Assembly: GCF_021555175.1 (NCBI RefSeq)
Contig: NZ_JAKGRW010000019.1
Span: 310,001-374,000, forward strand
Direction of reading: 5' to 3'
From: Nocardioides alcanivorans
GTDB lineage: Bacteria; Actinomycetota; Actinomycetes; Propionibacteriales; Nocardioidaceae
DNA: 64,000 nucleotides
Shown: in pieces, positions 8,272-17,911 of the stretch
How positions within the stretch are numbered: position 1 is the first letter of the stretch
Layout: every line of letters starts with the position of its first letter
The notes under the pieces: generated by a model
What the model was told of the DNA's origin: nothing
Database searches by the model: none
Seen by the model: only the letters and a program-made list of their open reading frames with translations
Program-made: the position numbers and the translations under genes

Positions 8272-9339
8272 TCACCAACCGGGGTGCTGACCGGCGAGCG
8301 TGACCTCGCCGGGAGCGCCCTGGGTGCCGACCTCGACAGCGCCGGCGACCCATGCCTTGATGCCGTTCTCCGCCAGCAGCTCGATGGCGCGGTCCGCGTC
8401 GTCGGCTGCGGTCAGGGAGATCATGCCGACGCCACAGTTGAGGGTCATCTCGAGGTCTTCCTGGGCGACCGAGCCGACCTGGCGCACCAGGTCGAAGATC
8501 GGCTGCGGGGTCCAGGTGGAACGGTCGAGGCGGGCGTGGAGGCCCTCGGGCATGACCCGGGCGAGGTTGGCCGCGAGGCCACCGCCGGTGATGTGCGACA
8601 TCGCGTGGGTCTCGGTGCCCTTGGCAATGGCCAAGCAGGCCTTGGCATAGATACGCGTCGGTTCGAGGAGCTCCTCGCCCAGGGTGCGACCGAGTTCGGC
8701 CACGTCGCGGTCGAGCTGCCAGCCTGCCGTGTTGAGCAGCACGTGCCGCACCAGCGAGTAGCCGTTGGAGTGCAGGCCACTGGCCTCCATGGCGATGACC
8801 ACGTCACCGGCGCTGACCAGCTCGGCGCCGAGCAATTCGGAGGCCTCGACCACACCGGTGGTCGAGCCGGCGACGTCGTACTCGTCGGGCTCGAGGAGGC
8901 CAGGGTGCTCGGCCGTCTCGCCGCCGACGAGGGCGGTGCCAGCCAGCACACAGGCCTCGGCAATGCCCTTCACGATCGCTGCGATGCGTTCGGGCACGAC
9001 CTTGCCAGTGGCGATGTAGTCGGTGAGGAAGAGCGGCTCGGCGCCGCAGACGACCAGGTCGTCGACGAGCATGCCGACGAGGTCATGGCCGATGGTGTCG
9101 TGCTTGTCCATCGCCTGGGCGATGGCGACCTTGGTGCCCACGCCGTCGGCGGAGCTGGCCAGCAGCGGACGCTCGTAGGACTTCAACGCAGAGGCGTCGA
9201 ACAGGCCGGCGAACCCGCCGATGCCGCCGACCATCTCGGGGCGGCGCGCCTTCTCGATCCAGGTCTTCATCAGCTCCACGGCACGGTCGCCGGCCTCGAT
9301 GGACACCCCGGCCTGGGCGTAGGCGTTCTGCTGGCTCAT
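8272..9339 (-). CDS. purM: Phosphoribosylformylglycinamidine cyclo-ligase (AIR synthetase)
   Basis: This enzyme closes the imidazole ring, FGAM + ATP to AIR, step 5 of purine synthesis. It is 355 residues long. Landmarks are YAQAGVSIEAGDRAVELM at the N-terminus, GGFAGLFDAS, the SSADGVGTKVAIA loop, GGETAEHPG and SGLHSNGYSLVR, then ITGGGLAANLARVMP. The ATG at 9339 has an excellent AGGAGAGAG box; the upstream ATG at 9402 would run into purF. It is transcribed from purF with a 40-nt gap. Confidence 0.96.
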   Translation of the reverse strand: MSQQNAYAQAGVSIEAGDRAVELMKTWIEKARRPEMVGGIGGFAGLFDASALKSYERPLLASSADGVGTKVAIAQAMDKHDTIGHDLVGMLVDDLVVCGAEPLFLTDYIATGKVVPERIAAIVKGIAEACVLAGTALVGGETAEHPGLLEPDEYDVAGSTTGVVEASELLGAELVSAGDVVIAMEASGLHSNGYSLVRHVLLNTAGWQLDRDVAELGRTLGEELLEPTRIYAKACLAIAKGTETHAMSHITGGGLAANLARVMPEGLHARLDRSTWTPQPIFDLVRQVGSVAQEDLEMTLNCGVGMISLTAADDADRAIELLAENGIKAWVAGAVEVGTQGAPGEVTLAGQHPGW

Positions 9340-9379
9340 CTCTCTCCTGAATACGACGAAGCGCTGAAAATGGTGCAGG

Positions 9380-10918
9380 TCACGGACGGTCGAGCGACTC
9401 ACCGGCGCCAGCGCCGGTGAGCGAGGTGGCCAGGCCCTCGGCCTCCACCTCCGTGGACTCGAGCAGGTTCTTGCCGATCAGGGTCGACTCGGGCAACGGC
9501 ACCGGGTAGACGCCGTCGAAGCAGGCGCGGCAGAGGTTGTCGTTGGGGACCTTCGTCGCCTCGACGAGCTCCTCGAGGCCGATGTAGCCCAAGGAGTCGG
9601 CGTCGATGGAGCGGCAGATCTCGTCGTTGGTGAGACCGTTGGCGATCAGCTCCGCGCGCGTGGCGAAGTCGATGCCGTAGAAGCAGGGCCACTTGACCGG
9701 CGGCGACGAGATGCGCACGTGCACCTCCTTGGCCCCGGCCTCGCGGAGCATCCGCACCAGGGCCCGCTGGGTGTTGCCGCGCACGATCGAGTCGTCGACG
9801 ACCACGAGCCGCTTGCCCTCGATGACGTCGCGCAGCGGGTTGAGCTTGAGGCGGATGCCCAGCTGGCGAATCGTCTGCGACGGCTGGATGAAGGTGCGAC
9901 CCACGTAGGAGTTCTTGACCAGCCCCATGCCGTAGGGGATGCCGGAGGCCTCGGCGAAGCCGATGGCCGACGGAGTGCCGGACTCCGGCACCGGGATGAC
10001 GAGGTCGGCGTCGGCAGGGAAGGCCTTGGCCAGGCGCCGGCCGATCTCGACGCGGACACTGTGGACCCGCTGGCCGGTGATGAGGGTGTCGGGGCGCGCC
10101 AGGTAGACGAACTCGAAGAGGCAGTGCTTGGGCGCCGGCTCGGCGAAGATGCGTGAGCGCAGCCCGTCCTCGTCGATGATCACCATCTCGCCGGGCTCGA
10201 TCTCACGGATGAACGAGGCACCGACGATGTCGAGCGCCGCGGTCTCCGAGGCGACGACCCAGCCGCGCTCGAGCCGCCCGAGGACCAACGGACGGATGCC
10301 CTGGGGGTCGCGAGCGGCGTACAGGGTCTGTTCGTCCATCCAGACGAAGCTGAAGGCGCCCTTCACGTCGGGGAGCAGCTCCATGGCCTTCTCCTCGACC
10401 GTGGAGTCGGGGTGGTGGGCCAGCAGTGCGGTGACGACGGAGGTGTCGTTGGTGGACTCGATCTGGCCGGCGGTGCTCAACAGCGCGGCCCGCTCGGCCA
10501 ACTCTGCGGTGTTGGTCAGGTTGCCGTTGTGAGCCAGGGCGATCGACCCCTGGGCCGTGGGGTGGAAGGTCGGCTGGGCGTTGTGCCAGGTGCTGGCACC
10601 GGTCGTCGAGTAGCGAGCGTGACCGATCGCGAGGAAGCCCTTGAGGGACTCCAGCGTCGACTCGTCGAAGACCTGCGAGACCAGGCCCATGTCCTTGTAG
10701 ACGAGGATCTGGCGACCGTTGCTGACCGCGATCCCCGCCGACTCCTGGCCGCGGTGCTGCAGGGCATAGATGCCGTAGTAGGTGAGCTTGGCGACGTCTT
10801 CACCGGGCGCCCACACACCGAAGACGCCACAAGCGTCCTGGGGGCCCACGTCGTGTGGGTCGAGGGCCGTGGTGAGGCGGCCGTCGCCACCCTTGCGCGT
10901 GTTGCTGGGCTGAGGCAC
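9380..10918 (-). CDS. purF: Amidophosphoribosyltransferase
   Basis: This is the first committed enzyme of purine synthesis, PRPP + glutamine to phosphoribosylamine (512 aa). The catalytic glutamine-hydrolysing Cys lies in DACGVFGVW near residue 30, so a short propeptide must be removed, as in the Bacillus-type enzyme. Cysteines in CLFEFVYL, WPCFYGID and NLCRACFDG match the ligands of the 4Fe-4S cluster. The phosphoribosyl-binding loop is LVVVDDSIVRGNT. The start is GTG 10918, six nucleotides after a TAGAAT -10 box, which suggests a leaderless message. Confidence 0.96.
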   Translation of the reverse strand: MPQPSNTRKGGDGRLTTALDPHDVGPQDACGVFGVWAPGEDVAKLTYYGIYALQHRGQESAGIAVSNGRQILVYKDMGLVSQVFDESTLESLKGFLAIGHARYSTTGASTWHNAQPTFHPTAQGSIALAHNGNLTNTAELAERAALLSTAGQIESTNDTSVVTALLAHHPDSTVEEKAMELLPDVKGAFSFVWMDEQTLYAARDPQGIRPLVLGRLERGWVVASETAALDIVGASFIREIEPGEMVIIDEDGLRSRIFAEPAPKHCLFEFVYLARPDTLITGQRVHSVRVEIGRRLAKAFPADADLVIPVPESGTPSAIGFAEASGIPYGMGLVKNSYVGRTFIQPSQTIRQLGIRLKLNPLRDVIEGKRLVVVDDSIVRGNTQRALVRMLREAGAKEVHVRISSPPVKWPCFYGIDFATRAELIANGLTNDEICRSIDADSLGYIGLEELVEATKVPNDNLCRACFDGVYPVPLPESTLIGKNLLESTEVEAEGLATSLTGAGAGESLDRP

Positions 10919-10924
10919 GTGACG

Positions 10925-10930
10925 ATTCTA
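10925..10930 (-). promoter_or_regulatory. -10 box TAGAAT for leaderless purF
   Basis: TAGAAT on the minus strand ends six nucleotides before the purF GTG, the spacing expected when transcription begins at the start codon. No clear -35 is seen. Confidence 0.5.
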
Positions 10931-10977
10931 CGGGCGGTTCGGCGCTGGGGCACATCCTCGTCCCGGCTGACCACATG

Positions 10978-11003
10978 GCAGGACGTCGGGTGTGACGTCC
11001 TGC
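10978..11003 (-). terminator. Hairpin between the M20 peptidase gene and purF
   Basis: GCAGGACGTC pairs perfectly with GACGTCCTGC around a 6-nt loop, 62 nt downstream of the M20 stop on the minus strand and upstream of the purF promoter. Confidence 0.65.
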
Positions 11004-11064
11004 ACTGCGACCGCTCCGGCTGCCGGGGTGCAGGACCTCCGGACCACGTGGTGCCGACCCGGGC

Positions 11065-12423
11065 TCACTCGTGCGCCAGGCCTCCGAGGTTGGCCAGCAA
11101 CAGCGTCTCGGCGAGGCAGACCTTGGCGAACTCGGCCAGGTGCAGGCCCTCGTTGGCTCCGTGCGCGCGGGTGTCGGGATCCTCCACGCCGGTGACCAGC
11201 ACGCTGGCCTGCGGGAAGGCCTCGAGGAAGGCGGCGATGAACGGGATCGAGCCGCCGACACCCATGTCGACCGGGTCCGTGCCGTCCCACGCCTCGCGGA
11301 ACGCGTCGCGCGCCACGTCGTACGCCGGGCCGTCGGCCTGGATCTGGGTGGCCTCGCCGGTGTCGACGACGGTCGTGGTGAGGGTGGCGCCCCAGGCGAC
11401 GTGCTTCTCGAGGTGGGCCTGCAGCGCGGCGAGCGCATTGGCGGAGGTGTCGGCAGGGGCGGTGCGCAGGCTGAACCTGGCCCGCGCTGCGGCGACGAGG
11501 GTGTTGGAGGCACCGTCGACCTGCGGGGCGTCGAAACCGGTGATGCTCAGGGCCGGCTGCGTCCAGAGCCTTTCGACGACCGGGCCGGTGCCGATCCACT
11601 CGACGCCGGGCGCGGCACCCGACTCGGCACGCAGCCGCTCCTCCGGGTAGTCGACGTCGGCGGCGGGGCTGCTCTTGAGGCCCTCGATGACCAGGTTGCC
11701 CCGGTCGTCGAAACAGGACGAGATGAGGCGGCTCAGGGTCATGATGGCGTCGGGGACGAGGCCGCCCCACATGCCGGAGTGGACGGCGTGGGTGAGGGTG
11801 CGTACCTCGACGTCGAGCCGGACCAGGCCCCGGAGGCTGGTGGTCAGCGCCGGGACGCCGATGTCCCAGTTGCCCGAGTCCGCGATGACGATGACGTCGG
11901 CGCGCAAGCGGTCGGCGTACTGCTCGAGGAGCTCGGGAAGCGTGTCGGAGCCGACCTCCTCCTCGCCCTCGATGAACATCGTGACGCTGACCGGAAGGTC
12001 GTCGCCCAGCGCACGGATCGCCGCGAGGTGGGCGATGATGCCGGCCTTGTCGTCGGCGGCGCCGCGACCGTAGAGCCGCTCACCGACCTCGGTGGGCTCG
12101 AACGGCGGGGTGTCCCAGTCGGCGTGGTCGTTCTCGGGCTGCACGTCGTGGTGGGCGTAGAGGAGAACCGTCGGTGCACCCTCCGGCCCGGCCTTGTGGG
12201 CGATGACGGCCGGCGCTCGGCCGTCCTCGCAGGCGCTCACGATCTCGGTGTCGAAGCCCTCGGCGACGAAGAGGTCACGGGTCTTCTCCGCGCTCCTGCG
12301 CACCTCCCCAGCCCGCGCCGGGTCGGCGCTCACCGATTCGATCCGGACCAGCTCCTCCAGGTCCTTGCGGAGAGCCGGCATGAGGTCGTTCAAACGGTTG
12401 CGGAAGGCGTCGATCTGGGTCAC
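11065..12423 (-). CDS. M20 family metallopeptidase (dipeptidase)
   Basis: A 452-residue zinc peptidase of the M20/M25/M40 type that cleaves dipeptides or deacylates amino acids in the cytosol. Metal-site motifs are VLLYAHHDVQP (first His), GRGAADDKAG (bridging Asp) and FIEGEEEVGS (catalytic and metal Glu pair); the last ligand is in ANEGLHLAEF. The lid domain around residues 200-330 contains HSGMWGG. The start is GTG 12423, with TAAGGT six nucleotides upstream, consistent with a leaderless transcript. Confidence 0.88.
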   Translation of the reverse strand: MTQIDAFRNRLNDLMPALRKDLEELVRIESVSADPARAGEVRRSAEKTRDLFVAEGFDTEIVSACEDGRAPAVIAHKAGPEGAPTVLLYAHHDVQPENDHADWDTPPFEPTEVGERLYGRGAADDKAGIIAHLAAIRALGDDLPVSVTMFIEGEEEVGSDTLPELLEQYADRLRADVIVIADSGNWDIGVPALTTSLRGLVRLDVEVRTLTHAVHSGMWGGLVPDAIMTLSRLISSCFDDRGNLVIEGLKSSPAADVDYPEERLRAESGAAPGVEWIGTGPVVERLWTQPALSITGFDAPQVDGASNTLVAAARARFSLRTAPADTSANALAALQAHLEKHVAWGATLTTTVVDTGEATQIQADGPAYDVARDAFREAWDGTDPVDMGVGGSIPFIAAFLEAFPQASVLVTGVEDPDTRAHGANEGLHLAEFAKVCLAETLLLANLGGLAHE

Positions 12424-12429
12424 CCCAGC

Positions 12430-12435
12430 ACCTTA
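12430..12435 (-). promoter_or_regulatory. -10 box TAAGGT for the leaderless M20 peptidase gene
   Basis: TAAGGT on the minus strand is separated by six nucleotides from the GTG start at 12423. Confidence 0.4.
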
Positions 12436-12450
12436 TCCCGGTGGGGATTT

Positions 12451-12519
12451 CGGGGTAGTCCCTGACGATTTTGTAGCGAAATCGCGACTTCACTACAAGT
12501 TTGTCCGGGACTACCCCCG
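12451..12519. repeat. Dispersed palindrome, GTAGTCCCTGACG family, copy 1
   Basis: Arm CGGGGTAGTCCCTGACG.. faces ..GTCCGGGACTACCCCCG with several mismatches; an inner TTGTAG pairs with CTACAA. The outer arm sequence is shared with elements at 20589, 28019 and 36341. It lies between two minus-strand genes (aminotransferase and M20 peptidase). Confidence 0.7.
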
Positions 12520-12542
12520 AGGCCAGGGGCCGGCTGCTCCGC

Positions 12543-13784
12543 TCAGGCGAGGCCCTCCGTGCCGGCGGCGGCACGGTACTCGGCAAGGAACTCCGCGATC
12601 CGACCGATGGCTTCCTCGAGCATCGCGACGTCGGGCAGGCAGACGAGGCGGAAGTGGTCGGGGGTGGGCCAGTTGAAGCCGGTGCCGTGGGTGACGAGGA
12701 TGTGCTTGGCCCGCAGCAGGTCGATCACGAACTCCTCGTCGTCCTTGATCGGATAGATCTCGGGGTCGAGCTTCGCGAAGACATAGAGGGCACCGCGGGG
12801 CCGCACGGCGCTGACACCGGGGATCTCGTTGAGCAGCTTGTGAGCCAGCATCGCCTGCTCGTAGAAGCGACCGCCGGGCCCGATGAACTCCTCGATCGAC
12901 TGATAACCGCCGAGCGCGGTCTGGATCGCGTGCTGCGCCGGCACGTTGGCGCACATGCGCATGTTGGCCATGAGGGTCAGGCCCTCGATGAAGTCCTTCG
13001 CGAGATGCTTCGGGCCGGAGATCATCACCCAACCGGACCGGTAGCCGCAGACCCGGTAGGCCTTCGAGAGACCGCTGAAGGTCAGGCACAGCACGTCGTC
13101 GCCGGCGTACGTCGCGGTGTGCAGGTGCGAGGCGCCGTCGTAGAGGATCTTCTCGTAGATCTCGTCGCTGAAGATGACGAGCTCGTGGCGGCGGGCGATG
13201 TCGACGATGCCCTTGAGCACCTCTTCGCTGTAGACCGCGCCGGTGGGGTTGTTGGGGTTGATCAGCACGATCGCGTGGGTGTTCTCGGTGATCTTCGACT
13301 CGATGTCGGCGAGGTCGGGCTCCCAGCCGTTCTCCTCGTCACACAGGTAGTGCACCGGGGTGCCGCCCGTGAGCGACACCGCGCCGGTCCACAGCGGGTA
13401 GTCGGGAGCCGGTACCAAGACCTCGTTGCCGTCGTCGACGAAGGTCTGCAGCACCATCGTGATCAGCTCGGAGACACCGTTGCCGATGAAGATGTCATCG
13501 ACATGGGACTCGGTGAGCCCCCGCGACTGGTAGTACTGCGCGACGGCGGTGCGTGCGGAGAAGATGCCGCGGGAGTCGCTGTAGCCCTGCGCATCGGGCA
13601 GGTGGTGCACCATGTCAGCCACGATGGCTTGCGGTGCCTCGAAGCCGAACGGCGCCGGGTTGCCGATGTTGAGCTTCAGGATCTTGTGGCCCTGGGCCTC
13701 CAGGCGCTGTGCCTCGACGAGGATGGGTCCCCGCACGTCGTAGCGGACGTTGGCCAGCTTCTTGCTCTGCTTGATCTCACGCAC
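12543..13784 (-). CDS. Class I aminotransferase, alanine transaminase (AlaA) type
   Basis: A 413-residue PLP enzyme interconverting alanine/pyruvate and glutamate/2-oxoglutarate, judged by its close match to the AlaA branch: KLNIGNPAPFGFEAPQ at the N-terminus, GYSDSRGIFSARTAV, then NPNNPTGAVYSEEVL. The PLP lysine lies in TFSGLSKAYRVCGYRSGW. The GTG at 13784 gives VREIKQSKKLANVRYDVRG, matching the usual family N-terminus; an alternative start at 13820 adds twelve residues. A GGGGGA stretch lies immediately upstream. Confidence 0.85.
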   Translation of the reverse strand: MREIKQSKKLANVRYDVRGPILVEAQRLEAQGHKILKLNIGNPAPFGFEAPQAIVADMVHHLPDAQGYSDSRGIFSARTAVAQYYQSRGLTESHVDDIFIGNGVSELITMVLQTFVDDGNEVLVPAPDYPLWTGAVSLTGGTPVHYLCDEENGWEPDLADIESKITENTHAIVLINPNNPTGAVYSEEVLKGIVDIARRHELVIFSDEIYEKILYDGASHLHTATYAGDDVLCLTFSGLSKAYRVCGYRSGWVMISGPKHLAKDFIEGLTLMANMRMCANVPAQHAIQTALGGYQSIEEFIGPGGRFYEQAMLAHKLLNEIPGVSAVRPRGALYVFAKLDPEIYPIKDDEEFVIDLLRAKHILVTHGTGFNWPTPDHFRLVCLPDVAMLEEAIGRIAEFLAEYRAAAGTEGLA

Positions 13785-13965
13785 TCCCCCATGGTCGCAG
13801 GTGGGGGCCCGGATCCGCACGTCTGTTTCGCCACACCGTCACCGGGCGTACGGCGGCACTCGCCCTGCGTCGTACGGCTGCGGACTTCCGCGCTCGTTCG
13901 TCTTCGACACGGCTCGCGCCGCGCACAGGTGCTACGTCGCTGCCCAGGACGTGCTGCTTCGCGGG

Positions 13966-14862
13966 TCAGTTGACGATGTTGTGCGGCTCCCCACCGGTGA
14001 CGAGCGCCTCGAGATTGGCGCGGACCACCGCGGCGATGCGCGGCAGCATCGCCGTGGTGCCGCCGCCCACGTGCGGCGTGATGAGGGTGCCCGACATGGC
14101 CCACAGCGGGTGGCCGTCGGGGAGCGGCTCCGGGTCGGTGACGTCGAAGGCGAACTGCAGCCGCCCCTCCTCTGCCAGCACGGCGTCGGTGTCGACGAGG
14201 GCGCCACGGCCGACGTTGACCACGAGGGCGTGGTCGGGCAGTGCCGCGAGGAAGTCGGCGTCGACGGCGTGCCTGGTCTCCTCCGTCAGCGGCAGGACCG
14301 CGATGACGACGTGCTGGGCCGGAAGCAGTTCCGGCAACGACTCGGCACCGTGGACCCGACCGAGCAGGTCGTCGGCACGAGCCCTGCTGGCCACCGCCGT
14401 GACCCGAGCCTTGCAGGCCAGCAACCGCTCGGCGATGGCACCGCCGATCGAACCGTAGCCATAGATCAACACGTTGGAGTCGGCCAGCGAGCGACGCCCG
14501 GGCATCCGCAACCAGGCACCGTGGTTGCGCACCGCCTCGGGGATGCCCCGCAGCGCTGAGATCACCAGACCGAGCGCCAGCTCGGCGGTGGCGTCGTCGT
14601 GCACGCCGCGGGCGTTGGCCAACCTCACCCCCGCGGGGAGCAACTCCGGGATGCCGTCGTAGCCAGCGGATTGCAACTGCACCAATTTGAGGTTCGGAAA
14701 GCGAGCGACCTCGTCGGCAGCCGACGCCTTGGTGACGTACGGCGTCACCAGCACCTCGACCTCGTCGGGTCGCTCCACGATCTCTCCGGCGACGAGGAAC
14801 TCGACCCCGTCGACGGGACCGACGGCGTCGATCAACTCCTGATCGGGCATCAAGACGAGCAT
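13966..14862 (-). CDS. D-isomer-specific 2-hydroxyacid dehydrogenase family protein
   Basis: A 298-residue NAD(P)-dependent oxidoreductase. The nucleotide-binding loop is LIYGYGSIGGAIAERL. Catalytic residues are visible as Arg in VVNVGRGALVDTD, Glu in FDVTDPEPLPDGHP and His in LITPHVGGGTTAML. The first domain is short, as in the hydroxyacid dehydrogenases related to glyoxylate/phosphonate reductases. It is the last gene of a three-gene operon after a SulP transporter and an SCP2-like protein; the ATG overlaps the upstream TGA as TGATG. The substrate is unknown. Confidence 0.82.
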   Translation of the reverse strand: MLVLMPDQELIDAVGPVDGVEFLVAGEIVERPDEVEVLVTPYVTKASAADEVARFPNLKLVQLQSAGYDGIPELLPAGVRLANARGVHDDATAELALGLVISALRGIPEAVRNHGAWLRMPGRRSLADSNVLIYGYGSIGGAIAERLLACKARVTAVASRARADDLLGRVHGAESLPELLPAQHVVIAVLPLTEETRHAVDADFLAALPDHALVVNVGRGALVDTDAVLAEEGRLQFAFDVTDPEPLPDGHPLWAMSGTLITPHVGGGTTAMLPRIAAVVRANLEALVTGGEPHNIVN

Positions 14863-15254
14863 CAGATTGTCTCCTCCAGTGGCAGGTGCACGGACAGGTC
14901 GGTGCGCTCGCCGCTCGCGCGGACGCGGCCAGCAGCCATCGCTTCGCCCCAGGTGAGCTCACCCGTCGCCAACGCCAGCCAGGTCGCGGCGTCGGTCTCG
15001 ACGACGGCAGGCGGCGTGCCGCGGGTGTGCCGGACCCCCTCGATCACCTGCACCGCCGCATACGGCGGAACCCGAACCTCGACCGAGGCGCCGGGGGCAC
15101 GCTCCTGCAGCAGGGCGAGGTAGTGCTTGGTGAGCGTCTTCAGCTCAGCCCTCCCGGCCGCGCCCTCCGCGCGCAGGGTGAGGGCTCGACGTACCTCGGC
15201 GGCAGGGGCGGGGTTCAGGCGACGAGGCACCGTCCCATCCCACCACAACGGCAT
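14862..15254 (-). CDS. Sterol-carrier-family (SCP2-like) protein
   Basis: A 130-residue protein with an N-terminal LNPAPAAEVRRALTLRAEG helix, the beta-rich core VEVRVPPYAAVQVIEGVRHT and a C-terminal TDAATWLALATGELTWGEAM segment. That last segment is the hallmark of the SCP2 lipid-binding fold (W-x-L-x-x-G-x-x-x-W). Related genes sit beside purF/purL in mycobacteria (recalled). The start is ATG 15254, overlapping the SulP stop by one base (TGATG), which shows translational coupling on both sides. The ligand is unknown. Confidence 0.75.
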   Translation of the reverse strand: MPLWWDGTVPRRLNPAPAAEVRRALTLRAEGAAGRAELKTLTKHYLALLQERAPGASVEVRVPPYAAVQVIEGVRHTRGTPPAVVETDAATWLALATGELTWGEAMAAGRVRASGERTDLSVHLPLEETI

Positions 15255-16758
15255 CAGTCGACGCCGAGTTGTCCCGTCAGGCGTTCGTGCATCTGGGCGC
15301 TGGCGTGGTCGAGGCCGCGGATCGCGACGTGCTTGCCGAGTCGGGCGTACTTCGCCTCGACCGCATCGAGCGCGGCGACGGTGGAGGCGTCCCACACGTG
15401 GGAACGATCGAGGTCGATCACGACCTGTTCGGGGTCGGCGGAGTAGGAGAACTGGGCGTAGAGGTCGTTGCTCGAGGCGAAGAAGAGCTCGCCGGTGACC
15501 GTGTACGTCGCCACGTCCGTCCCGTCGACCGTCGTCACCTCTCGGTGCACCCCGACGAGGTGTGCAACGCGACGCGCGAAGAGCATCATCGCGACGAGCA
15601 CACCGACGATCACGCCGATGGCGAGGTTCTCGGTCACCACGACGGTCAGGACGGTGACGAGCATGACGGCCGTCTCGGCACGCGGCATCCGGCGGAGCGT
15701 GGCGGGAGTGACGCTGTGCCAGTCGAAGGTGGTGACGGCGACGACCACCATCACCGCAGCCAACGCCGCCATGGGGATGCGGCCGACCGTCTCCCCAGAC
15801 CGATGCAGAGCAGCAGCAGCCAGATCCCCGCGAGCACCGAGGAGACGCGGGTACGGCCGCCGGCCTGCTTCACGTTGACCATCGTCTGGCCGATCATGGC
15901 GCAGCCGCCCATGCCACCGAAGAGGCCGGTGACGATGTTGGCGCCGCCCTGGCCGAGTGCCTCGCGGGTCTTGCTGGAGGGGGTGTCGGTGAGGTCGTCG
16001 ACGAGCTTGGCGGTCATCAAGGACTCCATCAGGCCGACGAGCGCAATGCCGAGCGCATAGGGCGCAATGATCTGGAGGGTCTCACCGGTGAACGGCACGT
16101 CGGGCAACAGCAACGACGGCAGGCTGTCGGGGAGTTCTCCCTCACCCGAGAGCTGCGGTACCCCCGCGCCGGTGACCCAGACGACCGCGGTCAGCCCGAC
16201 GACGGTGACCAGTGGCGCCGGGACGACCTTCGTGAGGCGCGGGACCAGCACCATGAGGAGGATGCCGAGGGCACCGACCGCGACGACGGTCCAGCCGTGC
16301 TCGACGAGGTGCGGCACCTGCGCGGCGAAGATGAGGATGCACAGCGAGTTGACGAAGCCGACCATCACCGAACGCGGGATGAACCGCATGAGCCTGCCCA
16401 GGCCGGCCAGACCGAGCACGATCTGCATCACGCCTGCCAGCAGCACGGTGGCGATGAGGTAGTCCATGCCGTGGTCGGCGACAAGCGGCGCGATGACCAG
16501 CGCGGTGGCACCAGCCGCACCGGAGACCATCGCCGGGCGCCCACCGAGGACGCCGGCCGTGACCGCCATGGTGAAGCTGGTGAAGAGGCCCACCCGGGGG
16601 TCGACGCCGGCGAGCACGGAGAACGAGAGCGCCTCCGGGATCAGCGCCAGCGCCACCACCAGGCCGGCGATCACCTCGGTACGCAGCATCCGTGGAGAAG
16701 TCAGGACATCGCGGAGCCGCGGCTGCGCCGACAGATTCTCTTCAGCGGGGGTCGACAT
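15254..16758 (-). CDS. SulP-family anion transporter with STAS domain, frameshifted
   Basis: Restored length is 501 residues. The N-terminal part has about ten hydrophobic segments with the SulP signature region (VVALALIPEALSFSVLAGVD) and the conserved GLMESLMTAKLVDDLTDT and GGANIVTGLFGGMGGCAMIG motifs. The C-terminal STAS domain includes VVIDLDRSHVWDASTVAALD. SulP proteins move sulfate, bicarbonate or dicarboxylates, and the ion cannot be told here. The frame breaks in the four-C run 15793-15796; adding one base joins LLLLCIGLG to ETVGRIPMAALAAV. ATG 16758 is preferred over GTG 16764. A 4 x 22-bp tandem repeat lies 30 bp upstream. Confidence 0.82.
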
Positions 16759-16788
16759 GGGCACGACACATTGTCGCGGACGAGCGTC

Positions 16789-16876
16789 GAGAGCGCTCCA
16801 ATGGTCGGTCGAAAGCGCCCCAGTAATCGGACGAGAGCGCCCCGGTGATCGGACGAGAGCGCTCCAATGGTGACGC
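16789..16876. repeat. Tandem array, 4 x 22 bp, upstream of the SulP operon
   Basis: Four head-to-tail copies of a 22-nt unit with consensus GAGAGCGCYCCARTRRTCGG plus AC begin at 16789, 16811, 16833 and 16855. Units 1 and 4 share GAGAGCGCTCCAATGGT exactly. The array ends 30 bp from the SulP start and lies between two minus-strand genes, so it is placed like a multi-site operator. Confidence 0.85.
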
Positions 16877-16923
16877 TCCAGTCACGCCGAAGCGCTCGCG
16901 CACAACATGAGCGACGTCGACGG

Positions 16924-17892
16924 CTATTCGGGCGACGTCGACGGATGGGCGGCGGCGCGGGTGAGTCGGGCAGCGGAGTCGGCAATGGCCTCGACCAACT
17001 CCGGCGGCGACTCGATGGTGAACTCGGCGTCGATGGTGGCCACCACCGAGAGCGGCCAGAAGAAGTCGTCGGCCTGCATCACCATCAGCGCACCATCTCC
17101 AGCAGGAGTGATCGTGGCCCAACGTCCGACCGCGGCAGCAACCGTCTCGACGGGGGCCGCGAACCGCACGCGGACGTCGTACTTCTTGGGGACGGAACGG
17201 ATGCCGGCACGGACGAAGGCGAGGGCGTCGTCGGCCGGGAGTTCACGGGGCCGGAAGCGGGTGCCGGTCAGGCTGGGAGCCGTGATCCGGTCGACGCGGA
17301 AGCTGCGCCAGTCATGCCGCTCCCGGCACCAGCCCACCAGGTACCACCGACTGCCGAGGCTGGCCAGTCCGAACGGCTCGACGTGGCGTCGAGTCTCCAC
17401 TCCCTCGCGGGCCGTGTAGCCGAACCGAACCGTCTCGTCGTCGCGGCAGCCCTGGGCGAGCGTGATGAGCGCGTTGGCATCGATCGGTGGGCCCCACGAC
17501 GGCGCGGGCGTGGTCTGCGACTGGAGTGCGTCGATGCGACGGCGCAACCGAGGGGGCATGAGGGAGACGACCTTGGTGAGCGCCTGCAACGAGCTCTCCT
17601 GCAGGCCCTGCACCGTGCCCGCAGCCGCCGTGCGCAGGCCGATCGCAATGGCGACGGCCTCCTCATCCTCGAGGAGCAGTGGCGGGAGCTGGCCGCCGGC
17701 CTGGAGTTGATAGCCGCCGGCGACTCCGCGGACGGCGTCAACCGGGTAGCCGAGGTCGCGCAGGCGGTCGATGTCACGTCGCAGGGTGCGGCCGCTGACC
17801 TCGAGGCGATCGGCGAGTTCGCCGCCCGGCCAGTAACGGTGGGTCTGCAGGAGGGAGAGCAGCCTCAGCATCCGTGCACTGGTGTTAGCCAT
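16924..17892 (-). CDS. WYL-domain transcriptional regulator (HTH_11 type)
   Basis: A 322-residue repressor or activator. The N-terminal winged helix is [20 protein letters not shown] with the recognition region [20 protein letters not shown], followed by the [17 protein letters not shown] wing. The WYL domain contains [20 protein letters not shown] and ends with the WCX extension ([15 protein letters not shown]). It is divergent from an ABC exporter, the usual arrangement for a local regulator. ATG 17892 follows TATTCT by six nucleotides, suggesting a leaderless message. A dyad at 17912-17934 overlaps its promoter and is a likely autoregulatory site. Confidence 0.85.
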   Translation of the reverse strand: MANTSARMLRLLSLLQTHRYWPGGELADRLEVSGRTLRRDIDRLRDLGYPVDAVRGVAGGYQLQAGGQLPPLLLEDEEAVAIAIGLRTAAAGTVQGLQESSLQALTKVVSLMPPRLRRRIDALQSQTTPAPSWGPPIDANALITLAQGCRDDETVRFGYTAREGVETRRHVEPFGLASLGSRWYLVGWCRERHDWRSFRVDRITAPSLTGTRFRPRELPADDALAFVRAGIRSVPKKYDVRVRFAAPVETVAAAVGRWATITPAGDGALMVMQADDFFWPLSVVATIDAEFTIESPPELVEAIADSAARLTRAAAHPSTSPE

Positions 17893-17904
17893 GCTTCGAG
17901 AATA
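17893..17904 (-). promoter_or_regulatory. -10 box TATTCT for the leaderless WYL regulator gene
   Basis: On the minus strand TATTCT (17899-17904) is followed by six nucleotides and then the ATG at 17892. Confidence 0.45.
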
Positions 17905-17911
17905 GATCTGA

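Noticed and set aside
16789..16876. CRISPR array
   Set aside because: The units abut directly without spacers, there are only four, and no cas genes are near.
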